A stretch of 64,000 bases of DNA. Origin: Micromonospora sp. WMMD1155. Its GTDB lineage: Bacteria; Actinomycetota; Actinomycetes; Mycobacteriales; Micromonosporaceae. Position 1 is the first letter of the stretch, and each line of letters begins with the position of its first letter. The notes under the pieces were generated by a model that saw only the letters and a list, made by a program, of their open reading frames with translations, was not told where the DNA came from and ran no database searches. Position numbers and translations under genes: made by a program. Location: assembly GCF_029581275.1 (NCBI RefSeq), contig NZ_CP120742.1:656501-720500 (forward strand), read 5' to 3'. Below are positions 1 to 8,517 of the stretch, piece after piece.

Positions 1-105
1 GCTGCCTTGCAGCGTGGTGTTTAGTGCTGACATCATGGCGATCGATGTCGGGCGTCGGGGGCGCCGGGCGGACCTCCCACCACCATCCACCCAGGAGGGT
101 CACCG

Positions 106-2142
106 ATGTTTCGGATCATCATGCCGGTGCGGGGACGCCCCGGCCGGCCGGCCGCCACCGTGACGGCGCTCGCGGCCGGCCTCACCCTGCTGGTCGTCGC
201 TCCCACAGTGGCCGTCGCCGGCCCGAGCGGCACCCCCGGCGCGACACCCGTCGTCACCCGCGCCGCCCTCGACCCGGCGTTGGTCGCCGGGCGCGGCGCG
301 AACGTCGGCTTCGTCGAGCAGGAAGCCGAGAACGCCCGCACCAACGGCGAGGTCATCGGCCCCGACCGGACCGCCTACACCCTGCCGTCGGAAGCCTCCG
401 GCCGCCGGGCGGTCCGGCTCACCCCCGGGGAGTACGTGGAGTTCGTCCTGCCCAGCGCCGCCAACGGGATCACCGTGCGGTACAGCATCCCGGACGCGCC
501 GCGAGGCGGCGGGATCACCGCGCCGCTGCGGGTCGCGGTGAACGGCAAGCACGTGCGCACCATGACGCTCACCTCGCAGTACTCGTGGCTCTACAACCAG
601 TACCCGTTCACCAACGACCCGCAGGCGGGTCTGCTGCACCCGGACTGGTGGATCACCGAGTGCCAGTGCGTACCGGCGGCCACCACGCCGTACCCGAGCA
701 TCAGCAAGCCCTTCCGGCCCACCCACTTCTACGACGAGCAGCGACTCCTGCTCGGGCGCACCTACCGGGCCGGCGACCGGATCCGGCTCACCGCGCCACC
801 CGGCAGCACGGCCGCCTGGACGGTCATCGACCTGCTCGACTCCGAACTGGTCGCCCCGCCGCACGTCCGGCTGCTCGCGGCGAACGTCCTCGCGTTCGGC
901 GCCGACCCGACCGGCCGCCGGGACTCCGCCGACGCCCTGGACAAGGCCATCGCCTTCGCCCGGCGCGCCCACCTGAAGGTCTACCTCCCGCCGGGCACCT
1001 ACCAGGTCAACCGGCACATCATCGTCGACGACGTGACGATCGAGGGTGCCGGCAACTGGCACACCGTCATCAAGGGCCGTGAGGTCGCCCTGCCGACGCC
1101 CGCCCCGGACGGCTCGGTGCACACCGGCGTCGGGTTCTACGGGCGGGACGCCGCCGACGGCGGCAGTCGCAACGTCCACCTCTCCGGCTTCGCCATCGAG
1201 GGAGACGTCCGGGAACGCATCGACACCGACCAGGTCAACGCGATCGGTGGCGCGATGAGTGACTCGACGATCGACGGGCTCTACCTGCACCACACCAAGG
1301 TGGGTGTGTGGTTCGACGGGCCCATGCGCAACGTCTGGGTCACCAACTCCATCATCGTCGACCAGATCGCCGACGCGTTGAACTTCCACACCGGCGTGAC
1401 CGACTCCGTGGTCGCCCACAACTTCGTCCGCAACACCGGTGACGACGGCCTGGCCATGTGGTCGGAGAAGACGGCGAACGCGCGCAACACCTTCGACCAC
1501 AACACCGTGCAGTCGCCGACCCTGGCCAACGGCATCGCCATCTACGGCGGCACCGACACCACCGTCTCGCGCAACCTCGTCGCCGACCCGGTCCGCGAGG
1601 GCAGCGGCATCCACGCCGGATCCCGCTTCGGGGCGGAGCCGTTCACCGGGCACCTGCGGATCACCGACAACACCACCGCCCGCGCCGGCACGTACGAGCT
1701 GAACTGGAACATCGGACTGGGCGCGATCTGGATCTTCGCGTTGGACCGCAGCATCGACGCGGCCATCCAGGTGACCGGCGACGCGTACCTCGACAACACG
1801 TACAACGCGATCATGCTGGTCAGCGACTGGCCGGTGAAGGACCTCTACTCGATCACCAACGTCCAGTTCCGGGACATCCGGGTCGACGGCACCGGCACCT
1901 CGGTGGTCAGCGCCCGCGCGGCCGGGTCCGCCTCGTTCGCCAACGTGGACGCGCGCAACGTCGGCGCGGTAGGCGTCAACAACTGCGGGTCGTTCCACTT
2001 CACCCCGGCCGGATCGGAGTTCACGGTGACCGACCTCGGCGGCAACGACGGCGGTTGGCTCGCTCCGTGGCTGCTGCCCAACACCATCACCTGCGACGAC
2101 CGGCCGCCCGTGTCGCCGCCCCCGCCTCCGGCCCGGTGGTGA
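106..2142 (+). CDS. Secreted GH87-type alpha-1,3-glucanase (mutanase/mycodextranase)
   Basis: The 678-residue product probably hydrolyses alpha-1,3-glucan outside the cell. ATG 106 follows a strong AGGAGGG site, and residues 1 to about 41 form a signal peptide. Residues ~63-260 are a beta-sandwich-like region whose phrases (EAENARTNGE, EASGRRAV, YVEFVL, VRYSIPD) match my memory of the start of GH87 catalytic modules. Residues ~258-640 form a right-handed beta-helix beginning with a pectate-lyase-3 type motif (FGADPTGRRDSADAL). Asp423 (DALNFHTG) and Asp446/Asp447 (NTGDDGLAMWS) are positioned like the catalytic Asp cluster of the family. The tail is a short proline-rich stretch with no extra binding domain. 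It is monocistronic and ends at a strong hairpin. Another beta-helix hydrolase family is the alternative. Confidence 0.75.
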   Translation: MFRIIMPVRGRPGRPAATVTALAAGLTLLVVAPTVAVAGPSGTPGATPVVTRAALDPALVAGRGANVGFVEQEAENARTNGEVIGPDRTAYTLPSEASGRRAVRLTPGEYVEFVLPSAANGITVRYSIPDAPRGGGITAPLRVAVNGKHVRTMTLTSQYSWLYNQYPFTNDPQAGLLHPDWWITECQCVPAATTPYPSISKPFRPTHFYDEQRLLLGRTYRAGDRIRLTAPPGSTAAWTVIDLLDSELVAPPHVRLLAANVLAFGADPTGRRDSADALDKAIAFARRAHLKVYLPPGTYQVNRHIIVDDVTIEGAGNWHTVIKGREVALPTPAPDGSVHTGVGFYGRDAADGGSRNVHLSGFAIEGDVRERIDTDQVNAIGGAMSDSTIDGLYLHHTKVGVWFDGPMRNVWVTNSIIVDQIADALNFHTGVTDSVVAHNFVRNTGDDGLAMWSEKTANARNTFDHNTVQSPTLANGIAIYGGTDTTVSRNLVADPVREGSGIHAGSRFGAEPFTGHLRITDNTTARAGTYELNWNIGLGAIWIFALDRSIDAAIQVTGDAYLDNTYNAIMLVSDWPVKDLYSITNVQFRDIRVDGTGTSVVSARAAGSASFANVDARNVGAVGVNNCGSFHFTPAGSEFTVTDLGGNDGGWLAPWLLPNTITCDDRPPVSPPPPPARW

Positions 2143-2144
2143 AC

Positions 2145-2181
2145 GCGGTGGGCGGCCCGACCCTCTCGGGCCGCCCACCGC
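2145..2181. terminator. Bidirectional terminator between convergent genes
   Basis: A perfect 16-bp inverted repeat (arms 2145-2160 and 2166-2181) surrounds the 5-nt loop CCCTC. It starts just after the glucanase stop and ends 14 bp before the stop of the convergent gene, so it can serve both. There is no U tract, as is common in GC-rich actinomycetes. Confidence 0.85.
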
Positions 2182-2194
2182 AGCCGAAGACAGG

Positions 2195-2851
2195 TCAGCG
2201 CAGCGTGGCGTACGCCAGCGGCACCGTGGTCGGCTGACCGTCCCAGCTACCGGCCAGCACGGCCCCCGCCAACCCGTCGGACCCGGTGCCCGGTCGTCGG
2301 ACGACGACCAGCTCGACGGCCTCGGTGTCGAGGACCGTGCGGTCCTCGTCGACCACCCGACGCACGGCGCCGATCGCGGGCACCTCCGCCACGCCGACGC
2401 CGTCGACGACGACGGTCACCGTCGGCTCACGCACCTCACGCCGGCCGTCGACCTCGAAGTACTGCTCGGCCTGACCGGCGCCGGTGAGAATCGCGTGGGC
2501 GAGCGCGGTGACGTAGATCGGGTCGCCGCAGCCGTCGTACACCCAGCGGGGGCCGAGCACCGAATGCTCGGTGGTGCCGACCAACCAGTCCTCGGCCCCG
2601 TCCAGCGGCGCGGCGCGGTAGGTGAGCGGGACCTGGTGGACCGGCCCGTCGGCGGTGCCGACCAGCATCGTCTCGATGCCGACCTCACCGGCCGGGTCGT
2701 CGAAACGGTAGGCGCCCCGGCTCACCACCTCGGCGCCGGTCAGTGTGCCGGAGGCCCCCACGGGCCCGGTGAACCACTGTTGGTCCGGCAGCCAGGCCGC
2801 CAGCAGGTCGAGTTTCGTAGGGCGCAGTGTGGCCCGGTGCAGCAGTGCCAT
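2195..2851 (-). CDS. Maltokinase N-terminal cap-like domain protein
   Basis: This 218-residue cytosolic protein has no signal peptide or membrane segment. It opens with MALLHRATLRPTKLDLLAAW and WLPDQQWF-like phrases typical of the N-terminal cap of actinobacterial maltokinase (Pep2/Mak). The phrases FDDPAGEVGIET, VPLTYR and the mid-region match stand-alone cap-like proteins often annotated beside trehalose and glycogen genes. The kinase domain is absent, so kinase activity is not expected. No Pep2 or GlgE gene lies in this window, which leaves its partner unknown. ATG 2851 is only about 10 bp from the foldback element at 2862, so the gene's promoter must lie in or beyond that element. Confidence 0.65.
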   Translation of the reverse strand: MALLHRATLRPTKLDLLAAWLPDQQWFTGPVGASGTLTGAEVVSRGAYRFDDPAGEVGIETMLVGTADGPVHQVPLTYRAAPLDGAEDWLVGTTEHSVLGPRWVYDGCGDPIYVTALAHAILTGAGQAEQYFEVDGRREVREPTVTVVVDGVGVAEVPAIGAVRRVVDEDRTVLDTEAVELVVVRRPGTGSDGLAGAVLAGSWDGQPTTVPLAYATLR

Positions 2852-2861
2852 GACCGCAGCC

Positions 2862-3028
2862 TAAGGCCTGTTTCATGAGGGCGGTCGAGCCGAGGCGGAG
2901 TCCGGGCGGCGATCCGGCAAGGCGCGGTTCCGCCCGGATACGACATCGGTACCCGGACGAAACCGCAATGCCGCCGGGCGTCGTCCGGGCCCGCCGCAGG
3001 CCGGCCAGGTCTTGTGAAACAGGCCTTA
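2862..3028. mobile_element. 167-bp foldback MITE-like element with 14-bp terminal inverted repeats
   Basis: The ends are perfect inverted repeats: TAAGGCCTGTTTCA at 2862-2875 and TGAAACAGGCCTTA at 3015-3028. Read as TIRs starting AGGCCTGTTTC, they are flanked by a TA dinucleotide on both sides, consistent with a 2-bp TA target duplication. The interior is also an imperfect palindrome: GCGGTTCCGCCCGGATAC near 2930 pairs with GTACCCGGACGAAACCGC near 2950, so most of the element can fold into one hairpin. It has no coding capacity. It fills the gap between the upstream end of one gene and the stop codon of the next. A MITE mobilised in trans by an insertion sequence is the best reading. Confidence 0.75.
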
Positions 3029-3030
3029 CG

Positions 3031-4122
3031 TCAGAGGCCGGCGCACGGGTTGCCGCCCACCGTGCAGCTCTCCGGCTCCCGCGCCTTGGGCCGGTTGTCG
3101 CGTACGTCGAAGCGGAACGTCTGCGAACCGCCCGCCGGCAGGGCCGCGCCGGTGAAGGTGATCGACCTGCCGTCCTGCCGCGACTCCGCGCCCTCGACGT
3201 CGTCGACGATGCTGCCGTCGGCGAAGGTGACCACCACGGCCCAACCTCCCACCGGAGTGGCCGCGGGGTTGCCGACCACCACTTCACCGGTGTAGCCGAA
3301 CAGCCGGCTGGAGTCGGTCTCGTAGCGGGCGGTCAGCGGCGGAGGGGGTGATGGCACCGCTGACGTGGCGGTCGGTGTCGGCTTCACCGACGGGGTCCGA
3401 CTCGGACGGACAGTCGGCGACGTGGCCGTGCGCGACGGGCGTACGGAGGTCGTCGCGCGTGGGGTGGTGGCGACCGCGACGGCCGTCACGGACGGCGACG
3501 GCGAGGGGGTGGCCGGAGGCGCGGCGCTCTGCTTCCCGCCGACCGGCAACGCCACCCACGCCGCCGACCCTCCGACGACAGCCAGCCCGACCAGCACGGC
3601 GGCCACCGTCAGGCGACGCCGACGGGCGCGGGCCGGCCCGTTGCGGGACGCGCCGACCAGCGGCAGTTCGGCGGTCATCCCGCCGTCGCCGCGCCGCAGG
3701 TCGACCTGCTGGAAGGCGAGCCAGTCGAGGATGGCCGGCAGTCGTACGGTCAGCGCCTGCCGGAGTTGCTGCTCGCGTGGCTTCTGCTGCTCGACGGACC
3801 ACCCGCCGTGCGTGGTGACCTCCCGCACCTCCAGCCGGCAGCCCTGCGTCGTGGCCGTGACGTCACAGGTCACCTCGCTGAGCCGGCCGGCCTCGTCGCA
3901 GGCCAGCACGAGACGTTCCGGCTCCTCCCGGTCGGTCACCTCGACCTCGACGTCGGCCCCGAAGCCGGGCAACCCGGCGGTGTGCAGCACCAGCCGATCC
4001 GGTACGCCCTCGGACGTCTCGGCCTCGGCGAACCACCGGCCGAGCAGTTCCCGATCGGTCAATGCGAGCCAGACCCGCTCGGGCGGGTGGGACAGGTCGA
4101 CCTGCGCGCCGATCTCGATCAC
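3031..4122 (-). CDS. SRPBCC domain protein fused to a membrane segment and CBM2-like domain
   Basis: The 363-residue protein has three parts. Residues ~1-145 are an SRPBCC/AHSA1-like domain (ALTDRELLGRWF, LACDEAGRLSEVTCDV). Residues ~170-192 form one transmembrane helix after an RARRRRL basic patch, predicting the N-terminus inside the cell. A Thr/Pro/Ser linker (~200-262) follows, then a C-terminal beta-sandwich (~265-363; GNPAATPVGGWAVVVTFADG, CTVGGNPC) resembling a family-2 carbohydrate-binding module with a probable disulfide. SRPBCC domains normally bind small ligands in the cytosol, so linking one to an external sugar-binding-like domain suggests a sensor or anchor. Its function is unknown. 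The stop codon lies 2 bp from the foldback element. Confidence 0.7.
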   Translation of the reverse strand: MIEIGAQVDLSHPPERVWLALTDRELLGRWFAEAETSEGVPDRLVLHTAGLPGFGADVEVEVTDREEPERLVLACDEAGRLSEVTCDVTATTQGCRLEVREVTTHGGWSVEQQKPREQQLRQALTVRLPAILDWLAFQQVDLRRGDGGMTAELPLVGASRNGPARARRRRLTVAAVLVGLAVVGGSAAWVALPVGGKQSAAPPATPSPSPSVTAVAVATTPRATTSVRPSRTATSPTVRPSRTPSVKPTPTATSAVPSPPPPLTARYETDSSRLFGYTGEVVVGNPAATPVGGWAVVVTFADGSIVDDVEGAESRQDGRSITFTGAALPAGGSQTFRFDVRDNRPKAREPESCTVGGNPCAGL

Positions 4123-4189
4123 GGCGAGACTCTAACGGGTCTCCGGCCCGCCCTGCCCCGCCCGCCCGGGCCGGTGGTCGGCAACCAGG

Positions 4190-5239
4190 TCAGCCCCGAC
4201 GGTTCGACCGCTCGACCACGGCGGCGAGGGCCGCCCGGGCACCGGCGCTCACCTCGGCGACGACCTCGGCCGCCGGCAGGTCCCGGGCCAGCGCGTGCGC
4301 CTGTCCGGCCCACGCGTTGGCGACCGACGCGTCGCCGTCGCGCCGGGCGGCGGCGAGCAGCGGACGCGTCAGGTGCAGCACCTGTGGGTAACCGGCCGGT
4401 GCCGCCGCGTCGTGCCGACGCAGGAAGTCGTTGGCCACACCCCGGGCCCGCTTGCCGGTGAACGCCCGGGTCAACGCGGTCGGCGCGGTACCGGCCACCG
4501 CCTCCCGGTGCATCGGTGAACTGCCCGCCTCCGGGCACCGCAGGAAGGCCGTGCCGAGTTGGGCGGCGGTGGCGCCGGCGACCAGCGCGGCGGCCAGCGC
4601 GGGGCCGTCGACGATGCCCCCCGCCGCCACCAGCGGCCGGTCGCAGCGGGCGGCGGTCAGCCGCAGCAACGGCAGCAGCGCGTAGTCGTCGTCGTCCGGC
4701 AGGCCGCCCCGGTGCCCACCGGCCTCGGTGCCCTGCACCACCACCGCGTCCACACCGAGGTCGGCGGCGGCTGTGGCGGCTTCCGGGCGGGTGACCGTGG
4801 CCCACACCTCGGTTCCCCGCTCCCGCAGGGCGGTCACCGCCGCCCGGTCGGGCAGCCCGAACACGAAGGACACCACCGGGACCGGGTCCGCGAGCAGGGC
4901 GGCCAGCTTCTCCGGGTACGCGTCGTCGCCGCCCACCGGATCGCCCAGGGTGACGCCGCGCTGGGCGGCCTGCGGGGCGAGCCGTTCGGCGTACGCCCGG
5001 ACGGCGGCCTCGTCGACGCCGCCCGGATCGGGCAGGAAGAGGTTGACCCCGAACGGCCGGTCGGTACGGGCGCGGACCTCGGCGACGTCGGCGACCAGCC
5101 GGTCGGTGTCGATCATCCCGGCGGCCAGGAAGCCCAGCCCCCCGGCCGCCGAGACGGCGGCCGCGAGCGCGGGCGTGGACGGGCCTCCCGCCATCGGCGC
5201 GGCGATGATCGGGTGACGCAACGTGGACAGGGTGGACAT
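4190..5239 (-). CDS. Nitronate monooxygenase (2-nitropropane dioxygenase family)
   Basis: This 349-residue FMN-dependent TIM-barrel enzyme of the NMO family would oxidise alkyl nitronates. The N-terminus LRHPIIAAPMAGGPSTPALA is the classic NMO opening. The family pattern also appears in GVDAVVVQGTEAGGHRGG (flavin and catalytic-His region) and in VAAGGIVDGPALAAALVAGA followed by LGTAFL. I chose ATG 5239 (MSTLSTLRHP), with AGGA upstream, over an in-frame codon 18 nt earlier because NMO proteins start close to this motif. It is cytosolic, and the next gene downstream on this strand follows after a short gap. The true substrate in this organism is not known. Confidence 0.88.
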   Translation of the reverse strand: MSTLSTLRHPIIAAPMAGGPSTPALAAAVSAAGGLGFLAAGMIDTDRLVADVAEVRARTDRPFGVNLFLPDPGGVDEAAVRAYAERLAPQAAQRGVTLGDPVGGDDAYPEKLAALLADPVPVVSFVFGLPDRAAVTALRERGTEVWATVTRPEAATAAADLGVDAVVVQGTEAGGHRGGLPDDDDYALLPLLRLTAARCDRPLVAAGGIVDGPALAAALVAGATAAQLGTAFLRCPEAGSSPMHREAVAGTAPTALTRAFTGKRARGVANDFLRRHDAAAPAGYPQVLHLTRPLLAAARRDGDASVANAWAGQAHALARDLPAAEVVAEVSAGARAALAAVVERSNRRG

Positions 5240-5269
5240 GGGCCCATCCTGCCGCACCGCCCCGTCCGC

Positions 5270-6379
5270 TCAGTGGCGTGCGGTGTGCCTCCACCGCAGC
5301 AGACCGGCCAGCCCGAGCAGGGCCAGCAGTGTCCCGGCGCCGACGACCAGCGGCCAGGTGCGGCCGCCCAGGCCGACGGTGTCCTCGGCGATGGGACGCA
5401 CGAAGGTGGGCGCCACCGGGCCGGTGGAGGCCGTCGGGCCCGTGGTCGGGGTCGTCTCGGCGGTGGCCGGGTAGCGCAGGACCGTCGGGCGCGTACCCGG
5501 GGGTTGGTCGGCGGATTCGGAGACGGTGAGCAGCGACCCGCCGTCGCGGCTGTAGGTGATCGACTCGCCCTGGGGCTCGTCCGGCAACGGGGTGGTCCGG
5601 GGGGTGCCGGAGGTCAACGCCTTGACCACGTCGCCGTCGGGGACGTCGTACTCGAAGGCGTCGGCGTAGCTGCGCAGCACCACGCGACGCCCGTCCGGCG
5701 CGCTGGCCGCACCGGTGACCACACCCCGCCCGAGGAACGAGAACGGGTTGCTGGTGGTGGTCGTCGGCAGGGTCACCTGGCCGGCCAGGGCCAGCGTCGT
5801 CGTCGCCCCCGGCCGCAGCGCGGTGGTCGGCCGGTACAGGAAGACGGTGCCGCTGCCGCCCTTGGTGATGATCAGCGGTTGGCCGTCCGCGTCGAGCAGC
5901 AACGCCTCGGCGTCGTGCGGGCGGTCCGGGTACGTCATCCGGTGCAGCACCGGCTGCTCCGTTCCCGGCGCGAGCCGCCACACGCCGACCGTCGTCCGGG
6001 AACGGTCGTTGTCGCCGATGTCGGCGACCCAGACGGTGCCGTCCCGGCCGACGGCCAGGTCCTCGGTGTCCCGGGGCCGGGACGGGTAGGAGACCGCCCG
6101 GACCACGGCGCACCGCTGGTCGAGGAAGAAGATCCGACGACGGGTCTCGTCGTCGGCGCCGTCGTTGACGACCACGTACCCGTCGTCGGTCGCCACCATC
6201 CCGGAGATCTCGCGGAGCCGGTTGTCGCGGATCTGGCACACCGGCGCACCGACCGCCGCCGCGACCGCCGCCCCCGGTGTCAGCACCGCCATCGGTACGA
6301 CCACACCGGTGAGCAGAGCCCCCAGCGTCGCCCCCACCCGGGCACGCCGTCCCCCGCTCGACCGCCCGCGTACCCGCAT
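5270..6379 (-). CDS. Exported membrane-anchored beta-propeller-like protein
   Basis: ATG 6379 follows a strong GAGGAGG. The 369-residue product has a twin-Arg-containing basic start and a signal peptide (~1-45, ending AAVAAA). A six- or seven-bladed propeller-like body carries DTEDLAVGRDGTVWVADIGD, HDAEALLLDADGQPLIITK and GESITYSRDGG. A Thr/Pro linker leads to a C-terminal transmembrane helix (LVVGAGTLLALLGLAGLLRW) and a basic tail. The architecture predicts an external propeller tethered to the membrane. The repeated D-E/D-A-E-x-L motifs are reminiscent of esterase-like or NHL-type propellers. No catalytic residues can be assigned. It is 30 bp upstream of the NMO gene on the same strand, so cotranscription is possible. 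Confidence 0.6.
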   Translation of the reverse strand: MRVRGRSSGGRRARVGATLGALLTGVVVPMAVLTPGAAVAAAVGAPVCQIRDNRLREISGMVATDDGYVVVNDGADDETRRRIFFLDQRCAVVRAVSYPSRPRDTEDLAVGRDGTVWVADIGDNDRSRTTVGVWRLAPGTEQPVLHRMTYPDRPHDAEALLLDADGQPLIITKGGSGTVFLYRPTTALRPGATTTLALAGQVTLPTTTTSNPFSFLGRGVVTGAASAPDGRRVVLRSYADAFEYDVPDGDVVKALTSGTPRTTPLPDEPQGESITYSRDGGSLLTVSESADQPPGTRPTVLRYPATAETTPTTGPTASTGPVAPTFVRPIAEDTVGLGGRTWPLVVGAGTLLALLGLAGLLRWRHTARH

Positions 6380-6528
6380 CGCCACTCCTCCTCGTCGTCG
6401 CGGCCATGCCCCGGCCACCCGTCCATCCTGTCCGATCCCGGCCACGGACGGCGGTAGTCACGGGTACGCGTCCACCCCGGTGGTCGATGTACCGTCGCTC
6501 CGCCCCGTTCGCGACCGGAAGGATGATC

Positions 6529-7489
6529 ATGCCCGGGACCGACACCTCGGCGGCCCGCCCGTTCGGGCGGCGGCTGCTCCACCGGCTGGGCCGTCCGAGC
6601 AGGGGCGCGGCTGTCGCCTGGGTGCCGCTCGCCGCGATCGTCTGTGGCCTCTTCACCGGCGCGCTGGCCAGCCGGGCCGCCTGGGATTCGTCCCGGCCGC
6701 AGCCCGACCCGAGCCGAGGCCGCCGCCATCCTGACCATGGTCTTTCCCGGTCACGACGTCGGCGAGATCGACACCCCGCCCGCGCTCTTCGTCGTCTACC
6801 GGCACGCGCTGCGGCTGGGCACCGTGAAGACCCTGGTGCTCGGCGACCGCGGTGCATACCAGGAGAGCGCCACCAGCGCCGCCGCCTTCGGCCCGCCACC
6901 GGTGCCCGCCGAGCAGATCGTCGCGGTGGCCCGGGACCGCCTCACCGGCGCCGGTTGGACGGTGTACGACCCGCAGGTGGCCGAGCGCATCAGCTGCGCG
7001 GACAAGATGTGCGCCACCCGGCTGGCGATCACCGACACCACGCTGGTCGCTCGACGCGGCGACACCATCCTGAACGCCTCGATCTCGTCGCAGACCGCCG
7101 CCGACGCCGCCTACCTGGCGGTCGAGCTGCACCGCGCGCCACCGCCGCTGGTGGTGCCCGCCGGGGTGCTCGGCACGCTGCTGGGAGCGGTGGCCGGGTG
7201 GTGGGTCTTCGGCTGGACCAGCCGCCGCTCCGCACAGCGCGGCGCCGCCGTGAGCATCCTGCTGGGTGTGGCCGTGGTGCTGTGGTGGCTGCCGGTGCTG
7301 CTGGCCGTACCGTCGCTGCTGCATCACCACCTCGGCGAGCCGCACCCGGCCTGGCACCCGTTCTGGGAGTGGCTCGGTCAACCGGCCGCCTCATTGCTCT
7401 TCCTGGTCGGCTCGGTGTGCGCGCTGCTGGGGCTGGGACTGGCCGCCGGGACAGGCCGGGACAGGCGTGCGGACGACCACCGCGGGTAG
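6529..7489 (+). pseudogene. Multi-TM membrane protein interrupted by a +1 frameshift
   Basis: ATG 6529 follows GGAAGG at 6517-6522 and encodes a natural N-terminus with one membrane helix (AAVAWVPLAAIVCGLFTGAL) ending DSSRPQPDP near 6710. The reading then continues sensibly only in the next frame as TRAEAAAILTMVFPGHDVGE. That frame runs to TAG 7489 and encodes a ~150-residue exposed domain and three more membrane helices (7140-7470). The shift lies between about 6695 and 6725 in a CCC-rich run. The downstream frame could start at GTG 6644, but the resulting N-terminus looks artificial. The options are a genuine mutation, a sequencing error or recoding. The intact protein would be about 319 residues, of unknown function. 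Confidence 0.6.
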
Positions 7490-7534
7490 GCAGCGACCCG
7501 GTGGCATGCCGACAACCGTCGCGAGGAGGCTCCG

Positions 7535-7807
7535 ATGAGCACGTACCGGGATGATCAGGGCGACACGTTCCCTCCTCCGGAGGCGGACGCCCAGGAGCAA
7601 CGGCAGAGCGCTGTCGACTACGGGCCGCCGGACCGGGCGTCGGGTGACGTCGACCCCGAGGCGTCCGAGGCGGACCTGGCCGAGCAGGGCGCCCTGCCGG
7701 GGGGCGTACTCGAAGACGTGACGTCGCTGCCGGCCGACGCGAACCCGGCGGACGCCCTCGAACAGCGTCAGGCGATCCCGACGCGCGACGAGGGCCGCCG
7801 GACTTAG
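7535..7807 (+). CDS. Small acidic hypothetical protein with repeated xADxxEQ motifs
   Basis: ATG 7535 is preceded by GAGGAGG. The 90-residue product is strongly acidic, low in hydrophobic residues and probably disordered. It contains three related segments, EADAQEQRQS, EADLAEQGAL and PADALEQRQA, suggesting an internal repeat or short linear motif. Similar small acidic proteins with EADALEQ-type motifs are common in actinobacteria, as I recall, but I know of no assigned role. It sits alone between the frameshifted membrane gene and a convergent TetR gene. Confidence 0.65.
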   Translation: MSTYRDDQGDTFPPPEADAQEQRQSAVDYGPPDRASGDVDPEASEADLAEQGALPGGVLEDVTSLPADANPADALEQRQAIPTRDEGRRT

Positions 7808-7865
7808 TGCGTGAGGTCGTGGATCCCTCGGGGTCGGCCGGGTTGGTTCTCGATCCCCGTGGCGC

Positions 7866-8438
7866 TCAGCGGGCCCGCATCCCGTTCAGTACGACATCGA
7901 GGTAGTGACGGCCGGCTGCGGCTTGCTCTTGTGCATCGGCGGCGGGATGCATCCTGGCCGAGAAGGCGATGCCACACATCAGTGGCGTCATGTCGGCGAG
8001 CGTGATGCCGGGCGCCAGCAGCCCTGCCGCCCTGACCCGAGCGAACAGTTCGCCGAACAGCGAGGACAACTCATCGAGCAGGTGCGCTGTGCCCGGCAGG
8101 GTGGCCGTGGGCGTGGACAGCACCGAGGACAGGGCGTCGTCGAGTAGTTGCGCGTCCACGACGCTGACCAGGAAATCATGAAAAGCAGCCCAGGGGTCGT
8201 CCTGCTGCACGGCCCGTTCGGCGGCCTGGATCAGCGTCTCGAGTCCGTCCACCGACACCGCCTCGACCAGTGCCTGAGGCGTCGGGAAGTGCCGGTACAC
8301 CGTGGCGACCCCGACGCCGGCCGCGCGGGCCACCTCGTTCAGCTGAATCGGGGTGCCGTCCGCGACCAGCTGCCGGCCGATCTCGATGATCCGCTGGCGG
8401 TTGCGTACTGCGTCCCTGCGGAGCGGCGAAGCGGTCAC
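7866..8438 (-). CDS. TetR-family transcriptional regulator
   Basis: The ~190-residue product has an N-terminal TetR helix-turn-helix (IIEIGRQLVADGTPIQLNEVARAAGVGVATVYRHFPT in outline) and an all-helical ligand domain. I chose GTG 8438 because longer readings run through the twin palindromes at 8518-8574. GGAGG lies very close to this GTG, so GTG 8468 remains possible. The gene diverges from the epimerase and hydrolase genes, and two matching operators lie in the shared promoter region. It probably represses that pair and itself, released by an unknown ligand. Several YxxFx-type ligand-domain residues are present but not diagnostic. Confidence 0.88.
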   Translation of the reverse strand: MTASPLRRDAVRNRQRIIEIGRQLVADGTPIQLNEVARAAGVGVATVYRHFPTPQALVEAVSVDGLETLIQAAERAVQQDDPWAAFHDFLVSVVDAQLLDDALSSVLSTPTATLPGTAHLLDELSSLFGELFARVRAAGLLAPGITLADMTPLMCGIAFSARMHPAADAQEQAAAGRHYLDVVLNGMRAR

Positions 8439-8517
8439 TCCTCCAGCATAAGCGGATAAGGGCTCCACTTGCCCCGCCTGGAGCCCGCGGCCCTGGAACG
8501 GGCGGCTCCGGACGATG

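Noticed and set aside
24..1082. Long overlapping open frames on both strands over the GH87 gene and similar shadows elsewhere
   Set aside because: Arg/Ala/Pro-rich products without motifs or ribosome sites; expected in GC-rich DNA as mirror frames of real genes.
6406..6528. Upstream extension of the frameshifted membrane gene
   Set aside because: It overlaps the promoter of the divergent propeller gene and lacks a ribosome site; ATG 6529 has GGAAGG.
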